A stretch of DNA of 64,000 bases from the NCBI RefSeq assembly GCF_000956465.1, contig NZ_JYJA01000026.1, positions 61,984 through 125,983 of the forward strand, in the 5' to 3' direction. Under the pieces are notes generated by a model. It was given only the letters and a program-made list of their open reading frames with translations, did no database searches and had not been told where the DNA came from. This document shows, piece after piece, positions 9,123 to 17,421 of this stretch. Source of the stretch: Microbacterium trichothecenolyticum. GTDB taxonomy: Bacteria; Actinomycetota; Actinomycetes; Actinomycetales; Microbacteriaceae. Positions within the stretch are counted from its first letter, which is position 1; the number at the start of each line of letters is the position of its first letter. Position numbers and translations under genes: made by a program.

Positions 9123-10120
9123 AGGCCGCGCTGCTGATGGACCCCACCCTGGTGCCGTTCGTCTTCGGCGAGCAGGAGGCGCTGCGCCTGGCCGAGATCC
9201 TCGACATCGACATGACGGATGCCGCGACCTGCCTCGACGAGCTTCGCGACGCCGCCCACCTCGAGCTGCTCCTCACCGGCTGGGGCGTGGTGCGACTCGG
9301 CGCGGAGCAGCTCGACGCGCTGCCGGCACTGCGCGCCGTCGTGCACTGGGGCGGGGGGATCGGATTCCTGGACGAGGCCGCGTCGGCGCGCGGCATCCGT
9401 GTCTCGACCGCCCGCGCCGCCAACGCGATCCCCGTGGCGGAGTTCACCCAGGCGATGATCACGCTCGCTGCCAAGGACGCGTTCTGGCTCTCGCGCCGCT
9501 ACGGGGCCGAGCAGCGGTTCGTCCCCCGTGAAGTGGCCGCCCCGCGGGCCGGCCTGTATCGCACCACCATCGGAATCGTCGGCGCTTCGGCGATCGGCAC
9601 GCTCGTGATCGAGAAACTCGCCGCGAGCGACGTAAGCGTGCTGTTGTACGACCCGTACGCCACGCCGGCGACCGCAGCGGCGCTCGGCGTCGAGCTCGTC
9701 GACGGACTCGGCGAGCTCGCGCGGCGCAGCGACATCCTCTCGATCCACGCCCCGGAGACGTCCGCGACCATCGGGATGATCTCGCGCGATGTGCTCGCGG
9801 CGCTGCGCGACGGCGCCACGGTGATCAACACCGCACGGGGCGCGCTCATCGACCAGGACGCGCTGGTCACCGAACTGCGGGCCGGCCGGCTGCGGGCAGT
9901 GCTCGACGTGACCGAGCCCGATGTGCTCGAGCCTGGGCACCCGTTGTACTCGCTGCCCAACGTGTTCCTCACGCCGCACCTGGCCGGCTCGATGGGCGTC
10001 GAGCTGCGACGCCTCGGCGAGGCGGCGACCGCCGAGGTCGAACGGTTCGTCGCGGGCGAGCCGTTCGCCCACCCCGCTCCGCCCACCACGTCGTCGCCGA
10101 CGCCCGCACCCCCGTCCTGA
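9119..10120 (+). CDS. D-isomer-specific 2-hydroxyacid dehydrogenase
   Basis: 333-residue NAD(P)-dependent dehydrogenase of the phosphoglycerate-dehydrogenase-like superfamily. The dinucleotide loop reads IVGASAIG, with Ser in place of the middle Gly of GxGxxG, a variant seen in some members. The catalytic set is present: Arg in NTARG, Glu in DVTEPDV and His in TPHLAGS. The C-terminal tail is rich in Pro, Thr and Ser. Start overlaps the upstream stop (ATGA). In a glycan operon it may reduce or oxidise a keto or hydroxy acid derived from a uronic or aldonic acid, but the substrate cannot be told from sequence. Confidence 0.8.
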   Translation: MKAALLMDPTLVPFVFGEQEALRLAEILDIDMTDAATCLDELRDAAHLELLLTGWGVVRLGAEQLDALPALRAVVHWGGGIGFLDEAASARGIRVSTARAANAIPVAEFTQAMITLAAKDAFWLSRRYGAEQRFVPREVAAPRAGLYRTTIGIVGASAIGTLVIEKLAASDVSVLLYDPYATPATAAALGVELVDGLGELARRSDILSIHAPETSATIGMISRDVLAALRDGATVINTARGALIDQDALVTELRAGRLRAVLDVTEPDVLEPGHPLYSLPNVFLTPHLAGSMGVELRRLGEAATAEVERFVAGEPFAHPAPPTTSSPTPAPPS

Positions 10121-10145
10121 GTCCTCGCGAGGAGCACCCGTTCTC

Positions 10146-11726
10146 ATGGCCGTGATCCACAACCCCGTGCTGCGGGGATTCAACCCCGACCCGTCGATCC
10201 TCCGTGTGGGCGACGACTACTACATCGCGACGAGCACGTTCGAGTTCCACCCTGCCGTCCGGCTGCATCACTCGACCGACCTCGCCACCTGGTCCACGAT
10301 CGGGCACGCGCTCGACGACGGCTTCGACCTGCGGGGCATCCCCGACTCCGGCGGAGTGTGGGCGCCGAGCCTGTCGTACGCCGAGGGCAAGTTCTGGCTC
10401 GCCTACTCGATCGTCCGCACGATGGACGGCGACGACAAGGACATCGACAACTATCTCGTGACCGCCGATGCCGTGACGGGGCCGTGGAGCGCGCCGGTCC
10501 ATCTCGGCTCGCGAGGCTTCGACTTCTCGTTCTTCCACGACCCGGACGGCACTCATTGGATCGTCGGCGTGCAGTGGGACCAGCGCCCCGAGCATCCGTC
10601 GTTCTCGGGGCTCGTCATCGAGCAGTACCTGCCTGACGAGCGCCGCACGACGGGCGACGCCACGGTCATCCACCGCGAAGACGGGCTCGTCGAGGGACCG
10701 AACCTGTATCGCCTCGGCGACTGGTACTACCTGCTCATCGCGGCGGGTGGCACCGGCTGGAACCACGGCATCACGCTCGCACGCTCGCGTAATCTGCTCG
10801 GGCCGTACGAGCGCGACGCGCGCGAGGCCGTGCTGACGACGCGAGATGCGCCGGGGCATCCGCTGCAGAAGGCCGGTCACGGTGAACTCGTGCAGACTCC
10901 GGACGGCGACTGGCTGCTCGTGCACCTGGCGAGCCGCCCGACGCTGCACCTTGGCGAGCGCTACAGCACGCTCGGGCGCGAAACGTGCCTGCAGCGGGTC
11001 GAGTTCGACGCCGACGGCTGGCTGCGGCTGGCCGACGGCGGGCATCACGCGGCGGTCGAGGTGGTGCTCGGCTCCCCGCCGGACGACGGCAGGGATGACT
11101 CTCCCGGCGCTCGCGAGTGGATCGACGAGTTCGACGGGGCCGCGCTCGACTCGCGACGCTGGACGACTCTACGCGCGCCGCTGCCGCACGACGTGGCCGA
11201 CCTCACGGCGCGCCCCGGATGGCTGAGGCTGCGGGGCGGGCACTCCACCGCCTCCGTGTTCGATCAATCCATGCTCCTCACCCGCGTCGAGGAGCACCGC
11301 GCCGAGTTCGAGGTCGTCGTCGACGCCGAGCCCCGCTCACCGCGGGAGGCTGCCGGGCCCATCGCCTGGTACGACAGGTCGGGCTGGATCTGGCTGCAGG
11401 TCACGCACGATCGGGATGACGGCCGCCAGCTGCGCGTCGTGCGGCGCGATGGCTCGACCACGACGCGATCGGCTGCTGTGGCGGTGCCGGACGGCCCGCT
11501 GAGGCTGCGGACCGTGCTGGACGGGCCGGATCTCCGATTCGCCTGGGCCGGTGTCGGAGAGGAGTGGACGGCCTTTCCCGGCGTGCATCCGGCGTGGACG
11601 CTGTCGGACGACCACGGCCCGCGCCTGCGGTTCACGGGACTCTTCTTCGGCGTACGCGCCGATGACCTCGACGGGCGCGGCTGGACCGCCGACATCGCGT
11701 CCGCGCGCCTGCGCTTCATACCGTGA
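10146..11726 (+). CDS. GH43-family beta-xylosidase/alpha-L-arabinofuranosidase
   Basis: 526 residues, typical of two-domain GH43 enzymes of the XynB type. The N-terminal propeller starts with FNPDPSIL (catalytic base Asp), contains SGGVWAPSLSY and FDFSFFHDPDG, and VEGPNLYRLGDWYYLL holds the acid Glu. From about residue 325 a C-terminal beta-sandwich of the GH43_C2 type follows, including EFDGAALDSRRW. No signal peptide, so intracellular. ATG at 10146 is preceded by GAGGAG at a somewhat long distance. It is the last gene of the operon beginning at 2027. Xylose versus arabinose specificity is not resolvable here. Confidence 0.85.
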   Translation: MAVIHNPVLRGFNPDPSILRVGDDYYIATSTFEFHPAVRLHHSTDLATWSTIGHALDDGFDLRGIPDSGGVWAPSLSYAEGKFWLAYSIVRTMDGDDKDIDNYLVTADAVTGPWSAPVHLGSRGFDFSFFHDPDGTHWIVGVQWDQRPEHPSFSGLVIEQYLPDERRTTGDATVIHREDGLVEGPNLYRLGDWYYLLIAAGGTGWNHGITLARSRNLLGPYERDAREAVLTTRDAPGHPLQKAGHGELVQTPDGDWLLVHLASRPTLHLGERYSTLGRETCLQRVEFDADGWLRLADGGHHAAVEVVLGSPPDDGRDDSPGAREWIDEFDGAALDSRRWTTLRAPLPHDVADLTARPGWLRLRGGHSTASVFDQSMLLTRVEEHRAEFEVVVDAEPRSPREAAGPIAWYDRSGWIWLQVTHDRDDGRQLRVVRRDGSTTTRSAAVAVPDGPLRLRTVLDGPDLRFAWAGVGEEWTAFPGVHPAWTLSDDHGPRLRFTGLFFGVRADDLDGRGWTADIASARLRFIP

Positions 11727-11744
11727 ACCGTTCCTGATCAGGGG

Positions 11745-11796
11745 TTGACGCGACTCCCGTCCTTGTGACATTCGTTAAGTGGCAAACGCTATCCAT
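11745..11796 (+). promoter_or_regulatory. Promoter and LacI-type operator of the secreted lyase gene (locus 1, site 3)
   Basis: A -35-like TTGACG lies at 11745-11750; a weak -10 candidate is GACATT at 11767-11772 (16-base spacer). Immediately downstream, 11779-11796 reads GTGGCAAACGCTATCCAT, sharing its first ten bases with the site at 1954 and ACGCTATCC with the reverse complement of the site at 805. The operator therefore sits at or just after the expected transcription start, a classical repression position. Confidence 0.6.
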
Positions 11797-11844
11797 CCGC
11801 CCGCGCCGTCTCTCATACGCGGCGCAGACACAGAAGAGAGATCG

Positions 11845-14800
11845 ATGAAGATCGCACGACGACGTCGTTTCCACCAGGTGGTCGGGGCCTTCACGGCAGG
11901 GCTGCTCGTGCTCGGCGGTGCCCTCGTGGCCGCTCAGCCGGCAGCCGCGCACGTGGCGCCACCACCACCCGAGATCGTCCGCACCGTCAGCGACGCCGGG
12001 TTCTCGCACCCGGGCCTCGGCTTCACCGCGGACCACCTCGAGAACATGCGCACGCAGGTGCTCGCCGGGGTCGACCCGTGGGCGAGCTACTACGAGGCGA
12101 TGTCGCAGACCCGGTACGCGGCGCGCGACTTCCGGGCGGAGAACGCCCAGCCCGGTACCGACACCCCGAAGAACGACGCGTACGCGAGCGCGGGCATGCG
12201 CTCCAGCGCGCTGCGCGACAGCCTGGGGGCGATGGCCCAGGCGCTCGAGTACGTGGTGACCGGCGATGAGCAGTACCGGGCGAACGCGCTCCACGTGCTG
12301 CGGACCTGGAGCGGCCTCGACCCGGCGAAGTACGCGTACTTCGCCGACGCCCACATCCACACCGGCGTGCCGCTGTACTACATGCTGATCGCGGCGGAGG
12401 TGCTGCGCGGCACCGAGCCGGTCAACGACTCGCTCGGCGGGTACGACCTGCGGTGGACCGGCCAGGACCAGCAGCGCATCGAGGACAACCTCGTGCGCCC
12501 GGTGCTCGACACGTTCCTCTACTCCGCGAACCGGCTGTGGAACCAGCACCTCTACGGCGTGATCGGCATGGTCGCCGCGGCGATCTTCCTCGACGACGCC
12601 GAGCTGTATGCCGAGCGCGTCGAGTGGTTCACGGTCAACGCGGGCTACCAGAGCGAGCACGATCTGTATGGCGGAGACGTCAACGGCGCGCTCGCCTCGA
12701 TCTTCCGAGAGATCCCCGCAGACGCCCCCGGCAACACCACTGGGCAGTCCTTCGTCCAGCACATGGAGATGCTGCGCGACCAGGCCCACGGTCAGGGCGA
12801 CGTGGATCTGCTCGTCGCCCTCGCGCGTCTCGTCCACAACCAGGGCACGACGCTCGACCCCGTGGCCGGCACCGTCTCGGACGCCCCGGACGCGGTCTCG
12901 CCGTACCGGTTCCTCGACAACCGCATCCTCGCGGGCGCCGACACGTTCGACGCCTTCATGATGGGCGAAGAGGTGCCGTACATCCCCGCGAACGAGGGTG
13001 GCGCGATCTCGCAGGCGTATCGCGGCCGACTGCAGGATCCACTCAGTGAGGCGTACCTGCAGTACCGCTACGTCGCCGGCGTCGACGTGGAGACCGAGGC
13101 GCCCCACGTCGCCGAACTCTACGAGCACCGCGACGGGCCGCTGTACTACTACGGCTCGGGCATTCAGAACTTCTGGAACGACCGTGGCTCGGACTACACC
13201 GGCGCCGAGTACTGGGTGGCGTTCCCGCCGCAGCTCGCCGAGGTGGCGGGGGCGGCCGCCCCACTCGCACCGAGCGCGGAGCTGTCGGTGGGAACCTTCG
13301 GCAAGCCGCTGGGTGCGGGAGCGCACGCCGACGCGGATGTCGACGGAACCGCCTTCGTGCGGCTCGACGCCGCCGCAGCCGACGCCCAGGTGGCCATCCG
13401 GCGCACGGTGTGGTCGGATCGCAGCAAGACCGCTCTCGTCGGGATCCGGGTGCGCAGCGACGGCGTGGCGCGCCTCGAACTCGCACGTACGGGCGGCGAG
13501 GCGCCGTTCGCCGAGGTGGTCGTCCCCGACACCGGCGAGCAGTGGCGCTACGTGTGGGTCGATCTGCACCTCGACAAGACGCCGGGCGCCGTCGGCGACA
13601 ACATCGTGTTCGTGAAGGCGACCGGCGGCGACGGTTCGGTCGATGTCGCGGGTGTGCTCGCGCAGGCGAACGGCGTGCTGACCCCGCCGATCTTCGAGGA
13701 CGCGTCGGCGGTCGACGTCATGGCAGTGGCAGGCGAGCCGTGGACGCGCTCCTTCGCGACGACCGACGCGTCCGGCGGCGAGACCCGCATCGAGCTGCAG
13801 AACGCTCCGGCGGGTGCGTCGATCTCCGGGAACACGGCCAGCTGGACGCCCGCACGTTCGGGGAGTGCGCAGCTGGTGCTCGTCGCGTCCGATGACGCGT
13901 CGGTCACGGCCCTTCCGGTGGCGGTGACCGTCGCCCCGAACCGCGCTTCCGCGATCGGCAAGCTGCTCGACCGCATCGAGGGAACGCGCGAGCTCTACAC
14001 CACCGCATCCTGGCTGCGGGTGGAAGAGCTGCACGCGCAGGCGAAGAAGGTGCGCAAGACCGCGGACCCCGCGACCTTCGCCGCCCTGCTCCAGCAGCTG
14101 GGGGACGCGGTCGACGGGCTCGAGGTGCTCAGCCCGCGCCTGGCGGATGGCACGCTCGACTTCTCGGGCATCGCCAGCGCACCGGGACTCACGTCGGCGC
14201 AGGTGCGTGCGCTCGTGGACGGCGACAACCAGACGTCCTGGGGCGACCAGCGCGTGGCGGGGATCGTCTTCGACTTCGGCCCGGGCTTCCGGGTCACATC
14301 GTCGGCGTTCGGATTCCAGGCGCGGGACACCTTTCCCAACCGGGCAGAGGGCACGAACGTGTACGGCTCCGACGACGGCGTGACGTGGACCCTGCTCACC
14401 GAGCGGCCCAATGCCGGACAGGATGCCGCGATCGAATGGATTCCTGTGCGCGCGGACGTGCGCGACCAGCGGTTCCGGTTCCTCAAGTTCCAGGTCGATG
14501 AGCCGGGCGTGCCGTCCGACCCTGCGTACCCGGGCATCTGGAGCATCGCCGACATCCGGATCGACGGTGCGCGCGGCGAGGCGACCGGTGCCATGGACAC
14601 CGTCTCGCTCCGGTCGCCGGACGGCGTGGGCGGCCGGGTCGTGCCCGGCGACCGCGTTGAGGTGCGGATGACGGGGCCGGCGGGCAACACCGACGTGGCG
14701 GTCACCGTGCTGGGCGAACCGGCCGAGGTGACGTCGCCCGCGGCGGGCGAATGGGTCGCGACGGCGGTGATCCCCTCGAGTGCACCGGTCGGCGGGTCGG

Positions 14801-15333
14801 TCACGTTCGACATCCGCTTCACTACGCCCGACGGCAGGTCGGCGGATGCGATCGCCGCGACGTCGGACGGGTCCAAGCTCTTCCTCTCGACCGACGCCGG
14901 GCTGTTGGACGACGCATTCCGCACCGCACGGGTGCTTCGCCCGGACGGTGTGACCGACACCGCATGGACCCAGTACGCCGCGAAGATGTTCGACGGCGAT
15001 GCGGCGACGCACTCCGACACCCGTCTGAACTCCGGCACCTACGGCAACGTGTGGGACCTCGGACCTGACAATCGCGTCACGCTGACCGGCGCCGAGATCC
15101 TCGTCCGGCAGGACGGGTACGGCACGTCCCGCATCGCGGACATGCGGCTGGAAGGCTCGAACGACCTCCAGTCGTGGACCCGTCTCACGCCGGCGGCACC
15201 CGCGAAGACGCTCGAATGGCAGCGTTGGGCGGTGCAAGGCGACACCGGATACCGGTACGTCCGCATCGTCAACGGGCAGATCCTCGGCGTCGCCGAGCTG
15301 CACCTGTTCGGGAGCGTGAGCCCCGCTCAGTGA
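11845..15333 (+). CDS. Secreted multidomain alginate-lyase-like protein with discoidin modules
   Basis: 1162-residue secreted protein. Signal peptide to about residue 35 (basic start, hydrophobic core, AAA-H). Residues about 45-460 form an all-alpha domain like the alginate-lyase superfamily (Pfam Alginate_lyase type), including the helix with NRLWNQHLYGVIG and the later SGIQNFWNDRGSDYTGAEYW. Next come a beta-rich region with an Ig-like stretch (about 620-705), a helical linker, a discoidin/F5-8 type C-like module (about 768-910) and a second one at the C-terminus (about 1018-1160). No LPXTG anchor is seen. It probably cleaves a uronic-acid-containing polymer outside the cell and feeds the locus 1 transporter; polymer and reaction are inferred. 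Start chosen for the signal peptide and the AAGAGAG before it. Confidence 0.75.
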   Translation: MKIARRRRFHQVVGAFTAGLLVLGGALVAAQPAAAHVAPPPPEIVRTVSDAGFSHPGLGFTADHLENMRTQVLAGVDPWASYYEAMSQTRYAARDFRAENAQPGTDTPKNDAYASAGMRSSALRDSLGAMAQALEYVVTGDEQYRANALHVLRTWSGLDPAKYAYFADAHIHTGVPLYYMLIAAEVLRGTEPVNDSLGGYDLRWTGQDQQRIEDNLVRPVLDTFLYSANRLWNQHLYGVIGMVAAAIFLDDAELYAERVEWFTVNAGYQSEHDLYGGDVNGALASIFREIPADAPGNTTGQSFVQHMEMLRDQAHGQGDVDLLVALARLVHNQGTTLDPVAGTVSDAPDAVSPYRFLDNRILAGADTFDAFMMGEEVPYIPANEGGAISQAYRGRLQDPLSEAYLQYRYVAGVDVETEAPHVAELYEHRDGPLYYYGSGIQNFWNDRGSDYTGAEYWVAFPPQLAEVAGAAAPLAPSAELSVGTFGKPLGAGAHADADVDGTAFVRLDAAAADAQVAIRRTVWSDRSKTALVGIRVRSDGVARLELARTGGEAPFAEVVVPDTGEQWRYVWVDLHLDKTPGAVGDNIVFVKATGGDGSVDVAGVLAQANGVLTPPIFEDASAVDVMAVAGEPWTRSFATTDASGGETRIELQNAPAGASISGNTASWTPARSGSAQLVLVASDDASVTALPVAVTVAPNRASAIGKLLDRIEGTRELYTTASWLRVEELHAQAKKVRKTADPATFAALLQQLGDAVDGLEVLSPRLADGTLDFSGIASAPGLTSAQVRALVDGDNQTSWGDQRVAGIVFDFGPGFRVTSSAFGFQARDTFPNRAEGTNVYGSDDGVTWTLLTERPNAGQDAAIEWIPVRADVRDQRFRFLKFQVDEPGVPSDPAYPGIWSIADIRIDGARGEATGAMDTVSLRSPDGVGGRVVPGDRVEVRMTGPAGNTDVAVTVLGEPAEVTSPAAGEWVATAVIPSSAPVGGSVTFDIRFTTPDGRSADAIAATSDGSKLFLSTDAGLLDDAFRTARVLRPDGVTDTAWTQYAAKMFDGDAATHSDTRLNSGTYGNVWDLGPDNRVTLTGAEILVRQDGYGTSRIADMRLEGSNDLQSWTRLTPAAPAKTLEWQRWAVQGDTGYRYVRIVNGQILGVAELHLFGSVSPAQ

Positions 15334-15340
15334 GCCATCG

Positions 15341-15379
15341 ACGGGTGGGGGCCGCGTGTCGCGCAGGGCTCCCACCCGT
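15341..15379. terminator. GC-rich hairpin between convergent genes
   Basis: Left arm ACGGGTGGGGGCC at 15341-15353 pairs with GGCTCCCACCCGT at 15367-15379 (13 bp with one G-T), loop about 13 bases. It follows the lyase stop by 8 bases and precedes the convergent stop at 15392, so it can serve both directions. Confidence 0.65.
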
Positions 15380-15391
15380 TGCCGCGTGTGG

Positions 15392-15874
15392 CTACATCTC
15401 CCGGCTCGACGCCTCCGCGAGGCTCTCGGCCATCTTGGCGAACGATGCCTGCGCATGACCGCCGGCGAGGCGCGACGCGAGCGACGCGAACGCCACGGCA
15501 CCCGTGATCTGCGCCGCGGCGACATCCCACGGCTCCGGCTGCGGGCCTTCGCCGCGCGGACCGGGCAGCGGAATCGGCAGCCGCCGCGGCCAGCCGGTGC
15601 CGCACCAGTCGTCCACGACCTCGGTCACCCAGCCGGGCTGGTCCTCACCCCGCAGGTCGGCCTCGAGCACCGCTTCGGCGATGTAGCCCGAGAGCTCGGA
15701 GGCCGCCAGCATCCACCGGGGCGGCAACGGCTGCGGGTTGAGCGCCACCGCGTCGAACCTGCTGACCAGGTGCGCCCGGTGGCTGTGCGGCGGGAAGACG
15801 TCGAACATCTCCGGCCTGATGCGCCCCAGCAGGGAGAGCATGCGAACGGTGCTGCTGATCTCGTTCCAACTCAT
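15392..15874 (-). CDS. Conserved-looking protein of unknown function with NPQPLPP motif
   Basis: 160-residue soluble protein without signal peptide. The ATG at 15874 is preceded by GAAGGAGT; the frame opens further to 16213 but that part overlaps the Hcp-like gene in another phase and is ignored. A striking segment FDAVALNPQPLPPR occurs near residue 50, followed by a helical part with acidic and Trp residues and a C-terminal Ala/Ser-rich helix. I do not recognise a named domain. It sits 56 bases downstream of the Hcp-like gene on the same strand, so the two are probably co-transcribed and may act together. Confidence 0.65.
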   Translation of the reverse strand: MSWNEISSTVRMLSLLGRIRPEMFDVFPPHSHRAHLVSRFDAVALNPQPLPPRWMLAASELSGYIAEAVLEADLRGEDQPGWVTEVVDDWCGTGWPRRLPIPLPGPRGEGPQPEPWDVAAAQITGAVAFASLASRLAGGHAQASFAKMAESLAEASSREM

Positions 15875-15930
15875 CTGTGACTCCTTCGATCGGTGGCTTG
15901 CACTTGCACGTACCGTCACACCCGCGCCGA

Positions 15931-16398
15931 TCACCTCTGGGCGCGACCGATCGTGACCGCGACCGGATCGCCGAGCGAGCCGTCCGGCAGCGTCGTCTGG
16001 TAGGTCAAGGTCACGGTGGCGAACCCCAGGGTGATCTGCACGGCGGGTTCCTCGCCCGCGAACGCGGTGGTCGCCGAGGTCACGACGGCGTCCTGCAGCC
16101 GCACGGTGACGTAATCGCCGATCATGCCCGCACGTCGTGCCGACAGCAGCGCTTCCGGCAGACGGATGCTGCGCGCACAGGCATCGAACAGACGCGGGGT
16201 CGCGGCATCCCATCGCAGGGAGACAGCGATATCGGTGAGCGTGGGCTTGCCGACCCGGCCTGCGCCCGCACCTCCGCCGGCGGGAGCCGCGTTCGACACC
16301 GCCCAGCTCCAGCTGAGGACCTCGATGGCGCCCGGGTGGCGGTCGTCGACGACCTCGCCGGGGATCGACGAGATGGTGAGGAACTGCTCATCGGCCAT
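15931..16398 (-). CDS. Hcp-like protein (type VI secretion tube family)
   Basis: 155 residues closely following the Hcp1 pattern: FLTISSIPGEVVDDRHPGAIEVLSWSW-like N-terminus (residues 6-33), then LTDIAVSLRWDAATPRLFDAC, a MIGDYVTVRLQDAVVTS strand set and the ending VTLTYQTTLPDGSLGDPVA. Hcp proteins form hexameric rings that stack into the tube of contractile injection systems. There are no sheath, baseplate, spike or ClpV genes in the window, so it is an orphan here; orphan Hcp-like genes are known in other phyla but their role is unclear. An internal Gly/Ala/Pro-rich insertion (PAGGGAGAGR) is unusual. ATG 16398 chosen because the upstream open frame runs into the macrodomain gene region. Confidence 0.8.
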   Translation of the reverse strand: MADEQFLTISSIPGEVVDDRHPGAIEVLSWSWAVSNAAPAGGGAGAGRVGKPTLTDIAVSLRWDAATPRLFDACARSIRLPEALLSARRAGMIGDYVTVRLQDAVVTSATTAFAGEEPAVQITLGFATVTLTYQTTLPDGSLGDPVAVTIGRAQR

Positions 16399-16504
16399 CG
16401 CACACGCTCCCCGCCTGTATCCGCGATTCCCCGCATCGCGCGATCGCTCGCACGAACACCTCACAGATACTCCCGGCAGGCGGCACCCGCAAGAGGGGCG
16501 GCGG

Positions 16505-17365
16505 TCACTGCGTGGACAGTTCCGGGCCGTTCGCCTGCCGTGCCGCCTCGAACCGGTCGATGAGGATCGGGATGCCCGTGTCGAGCCACCACGACGGCAG
16601 CACGTTGCCGGCCGACATTCCATGACCGGGATCGAACTCAGGCACGTGGATCGGGTCATCGGTGTGGGTGAGAGGGGCGCCGATGATCCCTTCCGCTGCC
16701 TGCACGACCATCGGGCGGAGGTCGAACCACGTGGACGGGAGCGGCGTCGCAGCGAACTCCGCGCGGAGGGCGAGCCACAGGTAGGAGTCTCCCCGCATGC
16801 CCATCTGTGCGGGCGCGCGTTCGAACAGCCGGCCGACCGAGCCCGGCTCCGTCGCCGGCGGGAACAGGCGATGCACCTGCGGCTGCACCCGCCGATGCGT
16901 GTCCTCGCTGAACGAGACCACGACGACCTCTTCGACGCGGGTCGGGGTCTTGGCGATCGTGGTGACCGCCGCATCGATCGCGTCGTTGAGCGGCCAGGCG
17001 TACACCCCGGCGCTGATGAGGGGGAAGCTGACGCTGCGAGCGCCGATCTGGTCGGCGACCTCGAGCGCTCGCCGGTAGCAGGACTCGAGGAGCCCGCGGT
17101 CCCGCTCGCCGGCGGCGTAGTTCGGCCCGACCGTGTGGATCACCCAGGTCGCCGGGAGGTCTCCCGCCGTCGTCCAGCCGGCGTCGCCCGTGCGCAGGCC
17201 GTCGGGGAAGCGCGCGATGCAGTCATCGAGGATCGCCCGGCCGCCCGCGCGGTGGATCGCGCCGTCGACCCCGCCTCCGCCGCGCATCGCGTTGTTCGCC
17301 GCGTTGACGATCGCATCGACGCGCTGCCGTGTGATATCGCCGCGAACGGCAGTGACCGTGACCAT
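16505..17365 (-). CDS. Macrodomain protein, O-acetyl-ADP-ribose deacetylase-like, with C-terminal extension
   Basis: 286 residues. The first about 165 form a macrodomain: VRGDITRQRVDAIVNAANNAM RGGGGVDGAIHRAGG shows the NAANN and GGGVDGAI nucleotide-binding motifs, and PLISAGVYAWPL is the second loop. Such domains hydrolyse O-acetyl-ADP-ribose or remove ADP-ribose from targets. The remaining about 115 residues (LWLALRAEFAATPLPSTWFDL to the end) include DPIHVPEFDPGHGMSAGNVLPSWWLDTGIPIL and resemble an independent domain that I do not recognise by name. It reads away from the two-component genes; start is the ATG at 17365. Enzymatic role is inferred from family. Confidence 0.85.
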   Translation of the reverse strand: MVTVTAVRGDITRQRVDAIVNAANNAMRGGGGVDGAIHRAGGRAILDDCIARFPDGLRTGDAGWTTAGDLPATWVIHTVGPNYAAGERDRGLLESCYRRALEVADQIGARSVSFPLISAGVYAWPLNDAIDAAVTTIAKTPTRVEEVVVVSFSEDTHRRVQPQVHRLFPPATEPGSVGRLFERAPAQMGMRGDSYLWLALRAEFAATPLPSTWFDLRPMVVQAAEGIIGAPLTHTDDPIHVPEFDPGHGMSAGNVLPSWWLDTGIPILIDRFEAARQANGPELSTQ

Positions 17366-17380
17366 ATGCCCAGTCTCGCG

Positions 17381-17414
17381 CTTCAGGTCGGATTCAGGCG
17401 CGGCGGGCCAGACT
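17381..17414 (+). promoter_or_regulatory. OmpR-type operator repeats and -10 of the response regulator gene
   Basis: Direct repeats CTTCAG (17381-17386) and ATTCAG (17392-17397) are 11 bases apart, one helical turn, as bound by OmpR/PhoB-family dimers. A -10-like CAGACT at 17409-17414 follows, and the ATG comes 7 bases later, giving a leaderless or nearly leaderless message. The distance from the last repeat to the -10 is 11 bases, the same as at 19423-19435. No good -35 is visible, as expected for an activated promoter. Autoregulation is inferred. Confidence 0.6.
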
Positions 17415-17421
17415 GGACCCG

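Noticed and set aside
11716..15525. Open frame of 1269 codons on the minus strand
   Set aside because: Antisense to the lyase-like gene; no signal peptide or domain and composition of a shadow frame.
16399..16974. N-terminal extension of the Hcp-like frame to 16974
   Set aside because: The added part is antisense or out of phase to the macrodomain gene and is Arg/Ser/Cys-rich. The Hcp pattern begins with the ATG at 16398.
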